Notes: a model not told the origin generated them from the sequence alone. A DNA stretch of 50,025 bases from an uncultured Spirochaetales bacterium (GCA_944390025.1 CALXOK010000011.1:1-50025), one strand, 5' to 3'; counted from the stretch's first letter, positions 34,323-42,218 are shown. Program-made: numbers and translations.

Positions 34323-34985
34323 ATGAATGTTTTTAAGAGAATGTCTGACATTGTTTCAGCTAATATCAACGATGTTCTTGATAAAATTGAAGACCCTGAG
34401 AAAATGATCAATCTCATGATTGGCGAGATTGAAGAGACCGTCATATCCCTCAAGGCATCCATTGCCGAAAAGGAAGGTGCACGCACAACCCTTTCGCGCC
34501 AGATAAAGGAATGTGAGGAAGCTGTAAAGCGCTGGAGTGAGCGTGCCCGCCTTGCTGTCGAGAAAGGAAGCGATGAGCTTGCAAGAGAAGCCATAAAGGA
34601 AAAGCTGGCCCTTCTCAGGCAAAGCACATCCCTCAAAGAGAGCCTTTCAACTCTTGAAGCCATCATCGCATCATTGAAAGAACAGCTTTCAAAAGCTGTC
34701 TCAAAACTTGAGGAGATGAAGGAGAAAAGAGACGCTCTTACCTCAAGAGCCGCCGCTGCGAAAGAAAAGATGAAAGCCGGACAGACTATTTCAAAGTCTG
34801 AAAGCAGTGATTTCGCCCGCCGTTTTGAGGAGCTTCAGGCCCGCATCGAGAAGTGGGAGGCAGAAGCTGAAATCGCAGCTGGAAATGCCACTGCAAAAAC
34901 CTTTGAGGAAATGGAAACAGAGCGGGATATCGAAGCAGAGCTAAAGGCTCTGAAGGAAAAAGCAAAGAAAGAGGAGGAAAACTGA
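34323..34985 (+). CDS. pspA: Phage shock protein A homologue
   Basis: 220 residues, almost entirely long coiled-coil helices: [33 protein letters not shown], the amphipathic membrane-binding start and family hallmark, followed by a heptad-rich hairpin. PspA/Vipp1/IM30 proteins are bacterial ESCRT-III relatives that polymerise on damaged inner membrane. It ends one codon-length before pspC, so the two are one operon. The ATG at 34323 has AGGAG 8 bases upstream. Regulation is probably by sigma-54, from the -24/-12 promoter at 34281. Confidence 0.93.
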   Translation: MNVFKRMSDIVSANINDVLDKIEDPEKMINLMIGEIEETVISLKASIAEKEGARTTLSRQIKECEEAVKRWSERARLAVEKGSDELAREAIKEKLALLRQSTSLKESLSTLEAIIASLKEQLSKAVSKLEEMKEKRDALTSRAAAAKEKMKAGQTISKSESSDFARRFEELQARIEKWEAEAEIAAGNATAKTFEEMETERDIEAELKALKEKAKKEEEN

Positions 34986-34986
34986 T

Positions 34987-35205
34987 ATGTACTCGCATTC
35001 CCCTTACCAGCGCCGCTGGATGAGATGTCCTGACGGTCTTGTTTTCGGAGTCTGTTCAGGCCTTGCAAGAAGACTCGGGGTATCGTCCTTCATAATAAGA
35101 CTCGTGACCTTCATCGCATTCTGCATGACAGGCTTCTTCCCCGTAGGAGTGATCTACGGCCTTCTGGCACTGCTGCTGCCACTCGGGCCTGAATACTGCA
35201 ACTGA
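34987..35205 (+). CDS. pspC: PspC-domain membrane protein
   Basis: 72 residues matching the minimal PspC domain: RRWMRCPDGLVFGVCSGLARRLGV followed by one long hydrophobic segment (SFIIRLVTFIAFCMTGFFPVGVIYGLLALLLPL). In proteobacteria PspC senses envelope stress together with PspB and binds PspA. It lacks the longer C-terminal region of E. coli PspC. It follows pspA by one base and precedes a strong terminator. Confidence 0.92.
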   Translation: MYSHSPYQRRWMRCPDGLVFGVCSGLARRLGVSSFIIRLVTFIAFCMTGFFPVGVIYGLLALLLPLGPEYCN

Positions 35206-35217
35206 GAACGGAATAAG

Positions 35218-35258
35218 AAAAGAGGATTCACACTGAAAAATGCGAATCCTCTTTTTCA
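35218..35258. terminator. Bidirectional terminator of pspAC and ankyrin gene
   Basis: A 12-bp stem (AAAAGAGGATTC/GAATCCTCTTTT) with a 14-base loop, with T runs on both strands, between the convergent pspC and ankyrin genes. Confidence 0.9.
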
Positions 35259-35279
35259 CAGATGCTTTCCGATTTCGAA

Positions 35280-35792
35280 TCAGTTGGCACCCTTCTCCTT
35301 GAGAAGGTTGATGAGGTATGTTCTCTTTGCGACCTTTGCATACTCGAGAACTGAGTGGCCCTGATAGTCGCGTGCATTGATGTCAGCACCGGCGTTGATC
35401 AGCTTTGTAGCCATCTTTGTCTCAGGGTTGTTGTTGACTGCCATGATGAGAGCTGTCTCACCGAGGTAGTTTCTTGCATCAATGTTCGCACCAGCCTCAA
35501 GCAGGACCTCGACCACCTTCGGGTTGTCTGAGTTGTTTGCAGCCAGGTGAAGAGCATTTGAGCGGTACTTCGGCTCAGCCTCATGAATGTCAGCACCAAG
35601 ATCGATGAGAGCCTTTGTGATTGCGACACAGTGGTTATACTGAGCTGCGAGCATCACAGGTGAAAGACCCCACTCATTGTGGCAGTTGATTTCTGCACCT
35701 TCCTCAACGAGTTTCTTGATGTCACTAGCCTTTGTTGCAGAAATCGCTGCAGCAAGAAGCTTCTTGTTCAATGATTCAACTTTCTTTGCCAT
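35280..35792 (-). CDS. Ankyrin-repeat protein
   Basis: 170 residues made of about five ankyrin repeats (NEWGLSPVMLAAQYNHCVAITKALIDLGADI; the others end EVLLEAGANID and KLINAGADIN). Such repeats bind other proteins. There is no signal peptide, so it should be cytosolic. The start has a full GGAGGAG site. It is a single gene; no effector domain or secretion signal was seen. The partner is unknown. Confidence 0.9.
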   Translation of the reverse strand: MAKKVESLNKKLLAAAISATKASDIKKLVEEGAEINCHNEWGLSPVMLAAQYNHCVAITKALIDLGADIHEAEPKYRSNALHLAANNSDNPKVVEVLLEAGANIDARNYLGETALIMAVNNNPETKMATKLINAGADINARDYQGHSVLEYAKVAKRTYLINLLKEKGAN

Positions 35793-35966
35793 AGGATAAC
35801 TCCTCCAATTTCCTCATATTTTATATTTTACATCACTAGGCTAATGAGTTAAGGAAAAATAGTAAAGAGAAAAATAGAGAAAATCATAATTTTTATTTAA
35901 CTAATCCTTGTTGCTGCGGAAAGTTACAAGCCGGATGTTAAGAAAATTAACTCATTGTGCAAAAGT

Positions 35967-35995
35967 TTGTCCATTTGGCACTCATACGCTATAAT
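35967..35995 (+). promoter_or_regulatory. Promoter of adenosine deaminase gene, leaderless
   Basis: TTGTCC (35967-35972), a 17-base spacer and a perfect TATAAT (35990-35995). The A of the ATG at 36002 lies exactly 7 bases after the box, the expected start point. Confidence 0.7.
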
Positions 35996-36001
35996 CAGTA
36001 C

Positions 36002-37084
36002 ATGGTCACACGTGATATGATTAAGCGCATCCCGAAAGTCGAGCTGCATGACCACCTGGACGGCGGCCTGAGAGTCAGCACGATTATCGAGCTTGCAAAG
36101 GAAGAAGGAATAAAGCTCCCATCATACGATGAGAATGAGCTCAGGGACTGGTTCATAAGAGGCTGCAGGCAGAAAAGCCTTCCTCTCTATCTTGAGACCT
36201 TCCAGTACACAACCGCGGTCATGCAGACAAAGGAGAACCTTGAGCGCATCGCCACAGAAGCCATAGAAGACCTTCATGAAGAGAACGTCGTCTATGCCGA
36301 GATAAGGTTCGCTCCCGCCCTCCATACCGCAAAAGGACTTTCCCTTGAAGAAGTCGTGACCTCAGTGCTTTCCGGTCTTGATAAAGGAAGGGAGAAGACC
36401 GGAGTCCAGTACGGCCTCATCCTCTGTGCGATGAGAAACGAGAACCCCTCTCTCTCGCTCAGGATAGCCGAGCTTGCAGTTGCCTTCTCCGACAGAGGTG
36501 TCGTCGCCTTCGATATCGCAGGAGACGAGGACGGCAACCCGCCTAAGGACCACATCGGTGCCTTCGAATATATAAGAAAGCAGAATTTCAACATCACAAT
36601 CCATGCAGGGGAGGCTTTCGGCCTTGAATCCATCTGGCAGGCCATCCAGATCTGCGGAGCTCACAGAATCGGACACGGAGTCCGTCTCATCGAGGACATG
36701 CAGATACAGGACGGGACAATCGCAAAGCTCGGCTCACTGTCCCAGTTCGTCCTGGACAGGAGAATCCCGATGGAGATGTGCCTTACGAGCAATGTAGGAA
36801 CAGGTGCCGCAGAATCCTATGAAAAGCACCCCTTCCCCATCTTCTTCAAGAACAACTTCCGTGTATTCCTCTGCTCTGACAACAGACTGATGAGTGACAC
36901 AAACCTCACCAAGGAAATGACAATCGCAGCAGAGAAATACAACCTCACCTTCCGCGACCTTGAGAAGATATCTGTAAACGCAATGAAATCATCCTTCATC
37001 CACCACAATGAAAGGATAAGAATCATCTATGATGTCATCAAAAAGCAGTTTGCAGACCTGAGAAAAGAATACTCAATAGAGTAA
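36002..37084 (+). CDS. add: Adenosine deaminase
   Basis: 360 residues of the metal-dependent amidohydrolase fold. Zinc and catalytic residues are visible: VELHDHLDGG (two His), ITIHAGEAFG (His and Glu), RIGHGVRL (His) and LCSDNRLMSD (Asp pair). It converts adenosine or deoxyadenosine to inosine; adenine deaminase or a related activity cannot be excluded. The start at 36002 was chosen because the longer frame to 35957 would begin in the promoter; there is no Shine-Dalgarno site and the mRNA should be leaderless. A terminator follows. Confidence 0.92.
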   Translation: MVTRDMIKRIPKVELHDHLDGGLRVSTIIELAKEEGIKLPSYDENELRDWFIRGCRQKSLPLYLETFQYTTAVMQTKENLERIATEAIEDLHEENVVYAEIRFAPALHTAKGLSLEEVVTSVLSGLDKGREKTGVQYGLILCAMRNENPSLSLRIAELAVAFSDRGVVAFDIAGDEDGNPPKDHIGAFEYIRKQNFNITIHAGEAFGLESIWQAIQICGAHRIGHGVRLIEDMQIQDGTIAKLGSLSQFVLDRRIPMEMCLTSNVGTGAAESYEKHPFPIFFKNNFRVFLCSDNRLMSDTNLTKEMTIAAEKYNLTFRDLEKISVNAMKSSFIHHNERIRIIYDVIKKQFADLRKEYSIE

Positions 37085-37101
37085 CAAACCAATGGATATA
37101 A

Positions 37102-37130
37102 CAATGCCACACCGGAATGGTGTGGCATTG
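37102..37130. terminator. Terminator between add and the insertion sequence
   Basis: A 12-bp perfect stem (CAATGCCACACC/GGTGTGGCATTG) with a 5-base loop. T-rich context is modest on both strands. Before the ISL3 insertion it lay 34 bases past the secreted-protein operon as well and may have ended that transcript. Confidence 0.7.
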
Positions 37131-37150
37131 TGGAATAAAATCTTGGCTCT

Positions 37151-38467
37151 TCACGTTTTCTTAGGGGATTTGTATTTCACAGACGGGATGGAGATGTACT
37201 GAATCAGAGAGAAGAAGTAGTCTTCATCCCGGTATCCATACCCAATCCTCTTGGCAACCTTAATCCTGTTGTTGAAGCCTTCCAGCTTGCCTGTAGATAT
37301 GGGATGAGATGCATGGGCCACAAGCCCGTCAATCCTCTTCTCTTTCAACTCTGCGAATCTTACCAAGGCAGGAATTCCACTTGCTTTGGCCCCTTCAAAC
37401 CAGGCCGTCCATCCAGTTCTGGCTTCCAGCGCATCTCTCAGATCAAACAGCCTGGACATCTCTTCTTTCATTGCATGACACAACGACAGATCAGCATGGT
37501 CATCGAGAATCTTCATGAGTGCCGCAGACTTCTCTTCAGACAGGCTGTCTCTTCCTGCAAGAAGAATCCATCTTGCACCTTTCACCTCTGAGTACAGACG
37601 CTTATCTGCTTTCACTTCAGCCTTGGGAAATCCTTCTTCATCCATCTTCTTGGCCTGAGCACTGTGCTTCCTGGCTTCCTCAAGCCTCACGACACCGAGG
37701 ACATTCTTTGCGAACTGTGCCTGCATGTGGTACCTGTCGTAGACAATCTTTGCCTTGGGAAGGTGTTCAGTAACCAGGAGGTTGTAGGATGCATTCATGT
37801 CCATTGCCACAGCCTCAACTTCAGACAGGTAATTCATGTCAATTTCCTGAAAGAACTTGGAAAAGTCTGCCTTCGTCCTGCCTTTTCCAACCCACAAGAC
37901 ATCACCTTCATCAAGGTCCATCACACAGGTTGCGTACTTGTGCCCTTTATGGATTGCAAACTCATCAACGGCAATGTGCTTCGGCCTGTATCCGTCCTTT
38001 GCCAGTTCCTTCTTCCTTTCAGCGATGGCTTCTGCCATTACCCCTTTGTGGAGATGTTTGATCGTATCCCAATGAACACCTGTAATCTTCTGCACTGTGG
38101 TTATGGGAATATTGAAGCGTAAGAAGGAGCTTATCCATGAAGCTGCACGTTCAGTTATCCGTGTCTGAGGGTATTTGAAAGGAATCTCTTCACAGAAGGT
38201 CCTCAAGCATTTCTGGCAGCGGTAACGGTGGTAATTTGCTTCCACATCCTGCCTTGTCCCTGGGTACACAGGCATGTCCCTGAGTCTCATGTTGTAGTTA
38301 CCACAGATGTGCACATGGCCATTGCAGAAGGGACATTGCACATCCTCTGTCTCTTTGATGCTCTTCAGATGGAGAAGCCTCTGCTTTCCATCTTCTGCTA
38401 TTTCAGTGTTGATGTATTCATAGGGTTGAAGAGATAGGTAGTTTGCTATACTTTGTTCTAAGAGCAT
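37151..38467 (-). CDS. ISL3-family transposase
   Basis: 438 residues. N-terminal zinc-binding cysteines (VQCPFCNGHVHICG, RYRCQKCLRTF), HTH region ITTVQKITGVHWDTIKHLH, and the DDE_Tnp_ISL3 catalytic domain with HIAVDEFAIHKGHKY, AVAMDMNASYN and the late glutamate in KLEGFNNRIKVAKRIGYG. Full length, with no frame breaks. The start ATG at 38467 has AAAGGACGG upstream and lies inside one arm of an 11-bp inverted repeat that could hide it in read-through mRNA. Confidence 0.95.
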   Translation of the reverse strand: MLLEQSIANYLSLQPYEYINTEIAEDGKQRLLHLKSIKETEDVQCPFCNGHVHICGNYNMRLRDMPVYPGTRQDVEANYHRYRCQKCLRTFCEEIPFKYPQTRITERAASWISSFLRFNIPITTVQKITGVHWDTIKHLHKGVMAEAIAERKKELAKDGYRPKHIAVDEFAIHKGHKYATCVMDLDEGDVLWVGKGRTKADFSKFFQEIDMNYLSEVEAVAMDMNASYNLLVTEHLPKAKIVYDRYHMQAQFAKNVLGVVRLEEARKHSAQAKKMDEEGFPKAEVKADKRLYSEVKGARWILLAGRDSLSEEKSAALMKILDDHADLSLCHAMKEEMSRLFDLRDALEARTGWTAWFEGAKASGIPALVRFAELKEKRIDGLVAHASHPISTGKLEGFNNRIKVAKRIGYGYRDEDYFFSLIQYISIPSVKYKSPKKT

Positions 38468-38522
38468 GTGTCCGTCCTTTAGTTTTTGAGTGGTATCTAA
38501 ACTTTAGAACGCACATGCTCTT
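38460..38522 (-). repeat. Inverted repeat covering the transposase start codon
   Basis: 11-bp perfect arms AAGAGCATGTG (38460-38470) and CACATGCTCTT (38512-38522). The ATG of the transposase is inside the lower arm. A promoter (TTGAAA 38530-38525, 18-base spacer, TAAAGT 38506-38501) has its spacer over the upper arm, so mRNA from it lacks that arm and can be translated, while mRNA entering from outside carries both and folds over the start. Confidence 0.6.
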
Positions 38523-38583
38523 CTTTTCAATCCAGTTCTTCATCCCCTATCTTTCCGTGAAGAACCAAAATCTTAAATACAAA

Positions 38584-39189
38584 TTACAGTTGCCCCGGCT
38601 CAACTTCCAACCAAAGGCAAGCCTCATAACTACCCTCAAGAGCATCAACATTTGCTACTGATGCCTGAAGCTCCCATGTAAGGCACCTAGCGGAAGCCTT
38701 AGCATTACCGCCTGGCTGCTCAGTGGAGGCTCCTTCAACAAGAAGAATTGACGGGGTAGTATAAGAATCTTCTCCTCTAGTTGTAGTTCCAGTCCATGAA
38801 GCTTCAAATGTCTCAGAAGGAATTGTTTCTCCAGCATTCAACTCATTCTGGACCACAGCAACCTTTAAAGGAATTGTATGTGAAGAATCATACGTATCAC
38901 CGTTCTTCAAAGTCAATGCAGTCCCATAAATTGTCATCGTAAAAGGCGTACTCCAGTTTGTCTTTGCCGATGCATAAAATGTTGTGCTGGACTCATCACC
39001 TCCTGTTATTTCCCCTAAATCAACAACAGATTCCATGCTTGTTAAAACACCAGAAGTATATGGTCCAGCAGTGAAAGCAACTTCCTGATACTTATCTATT
39101 TTTAATAAAACCTTTAAATCATCACTTTCTGCTGCGAAGACATTTGCAACTAAAAATAAAGAAAGAATCAAAAACAGAATTTTTCTCAT
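38584..39189 (-). CDS. Small secreted protein, paralogue family member 1
   Basis: 201 residues with a signal peptide (MRKILFLILSLFLVANVFA, cleavage after AFA/VFA). The mature part is rich in Ser/Thr and alternating beta-strand patterns (TFYASAKTNWSTPFTMTIYGTALTLKNG) and ends with GSYEACLWLEVEPGQL, a variant of the G-x-Y-x-A-x-I ending of its neighbours. It has two cysteines. It looks like a beta-sandwich domain as in pilins, spore-coat U or DUF4402 proteins, but I cannot assign a family. GAGGG precedes the ATG. Last gene of the operon starting at 41185; the ISL3 element landed just past its stop. Confidence 0.75.
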   Translation of the reverse strand: MRKILFLILSLFLVANVFAAESDDLKVLLKIDKYQEVAFTAGPYTSGVLTSMESVVDLGEITGGDESSTTFYASAKTNWSTPFTMTIYGTALTLKNGDTYDSSHTIPLKVAVVQNELNAGETIPSETFEASWTGTTTRGEDSYTTPSILLVEGASTEQPGGNAKASARCLTWELQASVANVDALEGSYEACLWLEVEPGQL

Positions 39190-39190
39190 A

Positions 39191-39823
39191 TTAGCCCTCA
39201 GTAGAAACAGCTAAGTAAATAAATGCCTCATAATCTCCCGCAGGAGCTTCTGTTGCTTTTTCCTCAACTTCAACTGAAATCTGCTTAGTAAGACCTCTGG
39301 TGGATGAGGGGTCTGCTGATTCTGTAAGGATTATAAACGTATTGTTGTCACTAGCAGCAGACGCGCTACTATTAAGTGTAATTGTTGATGAGGATTCCTC
39401 TCCCTGGACTAGATAATTATAAGTTGAATTGTCCTCAGCGGAAACAAGTGAAACCTTGAGAGGGATAATCTCACTGCCATAAGTAGCTTCTTGACCATTC
39501 TCTGATGCTGGAGTTGTAACCAAAGTCAGCCCAGAACCATAAACTTTTAAAGTAACTTTAGATGAAGCTGTAGTATGAGCAGAAACCCAGAAGGATACTT
39601 TTCGTTCTTCTGCATTATCTGAAACGGGATTAATGCTAGTATCACTAGGACCCTCAGCATCAAGCAAGTTATCAAGAGTACCTGTTTTTACAAACGCTCC
39701 ACTCGTGAAACGAACATTAGTATCACCGTCAACATGTGCGGTTATTTTGACTTTATCGCTGTTATCCGCAAACAGCCCGACAACTATCATCAGCATTAAA
39801 AGAGTCACAAATACTTTTTTCAT
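39191..39823 (-). CDS. Small secreted protein, paralogue family member 2
   Basis: About 210 residues. Signal peptide MKKVFVTLLMLMIVVGLFA, then a beta-rich, Ser/Thr/Asn-rich domain (VSFWVSAHTTASSKVTLKVYGSGLTLVT; closely comparable in layout to member 1) and the end AGDYEAFIYLAVSTEG. No cysteines. Members 1 and 2 are the closest pair. The start was set at the second Met (39823) because AGAGGG lies 8 bases upstream. The gene ends 2 bases before member 1. Probably exported to the periplasm or cell surface; no lipobox. Confidence 0.75.
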   Translation of the reverse strand: MKKVFVTLLMLMIVVGLFADNSDKVKITAHVDGDTNVRFTSGAFVKTGTLDNLLDAEGPSDTSINPVSDNAEERKVSFWVSAHTTASSKVTLKVYGSGLTLVTTPASENGQEATYGSEIIPLKVSLVSAEDNSTYNYLVQGEESSSTITLNSSASAASDNNTFIILTESADPSSTRGLTKQISVEVEEKATEAPAGDYEAFIYLAVSTEG

Positions 39824-39856
39824 TTTCATTACCCTCTTTTCAATAATATTCTTTCA

Positions 39857-40534
39857 TCAGTTTGCAGTGACAGCAATCTGGATATCAGCTGCATAATCAC
39901 CGCTTGGCAGTTCCCTCTGCGGCCACGCCGCCTGAAGAGATGCCACGAGTTTTCCATTAATAGGATTCTGAACAGGAACTATGATGCTGAAAGAACTGTC
40001 AGTTTCTCCAGGGATAACTGTTATTCCTTCTGCGCCACCGGTTCTTGTTTCAGCAGCATCGAACGACACCACAAGATTCTGGAAGGAGATTGGAAGTGCG
40101 GAATTCGAGTTATCAATGGCAAGGGAGTCCCCAATGCTTCTTGACTGACTCAGAAGACTTCTTCCATCTCTTCTGTTCCATCCTCCTGTGGAGAATGACA
40201 CATCACAGTTGTATTCAACAGGCTCATTGCCGTAGTAACTGGCCTGAAGATATATCGCATCCGAGACCTGACCGAGATTATCAATCTCGACATCAGCATC
40301 GGAAACATATTCCCATTCGTTTCCATCGTAGCTGTACTCAATCAGAAGATTGCCTACAAGTGTTGCTCCTGCAGGTACATCCACACCTGCGTCCTTCGGT
40401 ACATTGGAAGACATATGAAGAGTTCCTATGCTCTCGCCTTTCAACTCCTCGTCTTCAGACTGAGAATCCACTGCGAATACAGGCAGCAGCAGTAAAAGCA
40501 TTAATGAAATCAGAACAACACAAAACCTTTTCAT
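39857..40534 (-). CDS. Small secreted protein, paralogue family member 3
   Basis: About 225 residues. Signal peptide MKRFCVVLISLMLLLLLPVFA; the mature part begins with an acidic stretch and includes GNEWEYVSDADVEIDNLGQVSDAIYLQASYYG, GGWNRRDG and the shared ending PSGDYAADIQIAVTAN. Three Met codons start the frame; the third (40534) has AAGGG at a suitable distance. The GGW(K/R)xxDG element and ending are shared with members 4 and 5. Function unknown; structural surface protein suspected. Confidence 0.75.
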   Translation of the reverse strand: MKRFCVVLISLMLLLLLPVFAVDSQSEDEELKGESIGTLHMSSNVPKDAGVDVPAGATLVGNLLIEYSYDGNEWEYVSDADVEIDNLGQVSDAIYLQASYYGNEPVEYNCDVSFSTGGWNRRDGRSLLSQSRSIGDSLAIDNSNSALPISFQNLVVSFDAAETRTGGAEGITVIPGETDSSFSIIVPVQNPINGKLVASLQAAWPQRELPSGDYAADIQIAVTAN

Positions 40535-40546
40535 CATCATCCCTTC

Positions 40547-41185
40547 TCAGCCTTCGACCATCACCTTTACTTCAGCCTTGTATGTTCCAGCTGGTATCTG
40601 AGCATCCGTATCCCACGTAAGCGTGGCATACCCTACCACCTTTGCATTTGCTCCCTTCGGAGCGCCTGCAACGGCTTCAAGTACCAAACTCTCGTTTAAG
40701 ACTGAAGCCTTTACATTGCTTTCTTCAGGACTGACAGCCACAGCTTTGAATTCAGCATCTATCGGAAGACCGGCAACTACATTGTCTTCATCACTTCTGT
40801 ACCACCCCTTTGAAGTGTCGAGCTGAAGACCTGTGCGTGCCTTATCCTTTATATTCGAGTCCGCAATGACATAGATTGTCACTGAGTCCTCAAGTCCGGA
40901 ATCATCATCGCCTGAAATGGAAAGCTCTACTGCGTTGTCCACATTTTCAAGCGGTTTCAGGTCCTTTGCAGAAAAGGATGAATTGTATTCACCTTCGTGG
41001 TAGCCAAGGTAAATACGGATTCCATTCACAAGATCACCCGGAAGATCCTCAATCTTATCCACAGTACCGGTTCCGTCACTGATGGAAGTTGTAAGATTGA
41101 TTTGAAAAGTTCTTGGTGTATCTTTGGCAAAAGCAGAACAGAAGCAGCACACAGCAATTAACACAATCAATGAAAAGCGTTTCAT
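40547..41185 (-). CDS. Small secreted protein, paralogue family member 4
   Basis: 212 residues. Signal peptide MKRFSLIVLIAVCCFCSAFA, mature beta-rich domain with KGWYRSDED and the ending PAGTYKAEVKVMVEG. First gene of a four-gene operon (4, 3, 2, 1) with spacings of 2 to 27 bases. The ATG at 41185 has GGAGGG 9 bases upstream; the frame's earlier ATG at 41206 is less likely. Its promoter carries the CTTATGNCATAAG operator. Confidence 0.75.
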   Translation of the reverse strand: MKRFSLIVLIAVCCFCSAFAKDTPRTFQINLTTSISDGTGTVDKIEDLPGDLVNGIRIYLGYHEGEYNSSFSAKDLKPLENVDNAVELSISGDDDSGLEDSVTIYVIADSNIKDKARTGLQLDTSKGWYRSDEDNVVAGLPIDAEFKAVAVSPEESNVKASVLNESLVLEAVAGAPKGANAKVVGYATLTWDTDAQIPAGTYKAEVKVMVEG

Positions 41186-41234
41186 TGCAAGTCCCTCCGA
41201 ATTCATCCTTTGCCTTTCCTCTTTTGCATCATAT

Positions 41235-41264
41235 AGCTTATGTCATAAGAAGACCTGCTGTCAA
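41235..41264 (-). promoter_or_regulatory. Promoter with palindromic operator, member 4 operon
   Basis: TTGACA (41264-41259), an 18-base spacer and TAAGCT (41240-41235). A perfect palindrome CTTATGTCATAAG (41237-41249) runs from inside the -10 box into the spacer. A second palindrome, ACTTATGGCATAAGT (41303-41317), lies upstream. The layout predicts a repressor blocking RNA polymerase. Confidence 0.7.
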
Positions 41265-41302
41265 GGTATTGAGCCAGTTAAATCCTTGCATTAAATGATA
41301 AA

Positions 41303-41317
41303 ACTTATGGCATAAGT
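41303..41317. promoter_or_regulatory. Upstream copy of the ACTTATGNCATAAGT palindrome
   Basis: A perfect 7-bp inverted repeat around one G, 66 bases from the copy over the -10 box. It may assist cooperative binding or looping. Confidence 0.65.
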
Positions 41318-41331
41318 GTTTGTAAAAGAGG

Positions 41332-41370
41332 AAAAATAAAGGAGCCGGAATAAAATCACCTGACTCCTTT
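41332..41370 (-). terminator. Terminator after member 5
   Basis: An AAAGGAG/CTCCTTT stem, 19-base loop, then ATTTTTCC on the minus strand, just past the stop of the gene at 41392. Confidence 0.75.
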
Positions 41371-41391
41371 AGACAAATTATATTAAGAGTT

Positions 41392-42096
41392 TTACTTTGC
41401 TGTAATCTCAACAGTAATTGTTGCGTTATAGTCACCAGCTGTGACTGCAGAGTCATCATCACCTGATGGCCCCCATGTAACAGATGTCCACCCTATTAAC
41501 TCTGTCGCTCTGTTGCTATTTGTACCTGCCGTTGCCGTGACTGTAATTTCTGTATTCGTATCAGTATCAGCGGTATTTACACAAGTAAGCTTTGAATCAG
41601 AACCTGTAGAATAATCTGGATATGTTTTTCCTTCTTCACTAAGTAAAGACTTAGTAACTGTATTCAGGTACAATGTTTCAACAGTATCATCGCTTCCATC
41701 AAGTTTCCAGCCGCTATTTGTAACTGAAATTGAAAAAGATTGTGAATTTATTGTTGGGGGTACATCACACACGGCACCAAACACAAGAGAAAGAGATTTA
41801 GTTAATGGTTTATTTGTTGTTTTTTGAAGGACATCAACAGGAATTGCTTTTTCTGTACCAGAAATTTCCCCAGATGTATCAAATAAACCTGGCTGTGACG
41901 GAGTAGCGCTGTCCTTGTTTTCTACAACATACCAGACAATACTCAACCCATTATTAGAAACAACACCATCTTCGTCCGATGGAGCATACGGTGTTACATT
42001 TCCACTAATCATAACCTGAGTAGAAACAGGATTAGCTGCAAACACCATTCCTGCAGCAAGAATCAATGTGATGAGAATTAAGACTATCTTTTTCAT
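41392..42096 (-). CDS. Small secreted protein, paralogue family member 5
   Basis: 234 residues. Signal peptide MKKIVLILITLILAAGMVFA; mature part STQVMISGNVTPYAP, then NSGWKLDGSDDTVETLYLN and the ending TAGDYNATITVEITAK. Two cysteines could form a disulfide. It has its own promoter and terminator but shares the operator type with the four-gene operon next to it. The ATG has GAGGGAAA upstream. The beta-sandwich fold and surface location are inferred; no chaperone, usher or sortase gene is nearby. Confidence 0.75.
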   Translation of the reverse strand: MKKIVLILITLILAAGMVFAANPVSTQVMISGNVTPYAPSDEDGVVSNNGLSIVWYVVENKDSATPSQPGLFDTSGEISGTEKAIPVDVLQKTTNKPLTKSLSLVFGAVCDVPPTINSQSFSISVTNSGWKLDGSDDTVETLYLNTVTKSLLSEEGKTYPDYSTGSDSKLTCVNTADTDTNTEITVTATAGTNSNRATELIGWTSVTWGPSGDDDSAVTAGDYNATITVEITAK

Positions 42097-42108
42097 ATAT
42101 CTTTCCCT

Positions 42109-42172
42109 CTTATGACAGATGTTCTGTTCTCTTTGCAGGGGTATCTTATGTCACAAGTTCAAGAGTCGTCAA
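42109..42172 (-). promoter_or_regulatory. Promoter with palindromic operator, member 5 gene
   Basis: TTGACG (42172-42167), an 18-base spacer and TAAGAT (42148-42143). The near-palindrome CTTATGTCACAAG (42145-42158) begins at the third base of the -10 box, exactly as in the member 4 promoter. A half site CTTATGACA (42109-42117) lies in the leader. Confidence 0.7.
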
Positions 42173-42218
42173 GATTTAGTTTTTGAAATAGGGATAATTT
42201 CCTGTTTTTGGGATAAAA

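Larger units (their letters stand above)
37145..38566 (-). mobile_element. ISL3-family insertion sequence, 1422 bp
   Basis: Inverted repeats (GGCTCTTCACG...TAGGGGAT on the left, GGTTCTTCACG...TAGGGGAT on the right, the ends conserved and the middle different) bound the element. An exact 8-bp direct repeat AAAATCTT lies outside each end (37137-37144 and 38567-38574), the duplication size typical for ISL3. The transposase gene is intact, so it could be active. Confidence 0.95.

Noticed and set aside
35164..35180. Sigma-54-like TGGCACTGCTGCTGCC in pspC
   Set aside because: The spacing fits, but it lies in coding sequence just before a terminator, with no transcript to serve.
35974..35990. TTGGCAC...GC upstream of add as a sigma-54 promoter
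   Set aside because: The GG to GC distance is nine bases, not ten, and a perfect TATAAT promoter is present at the same place.
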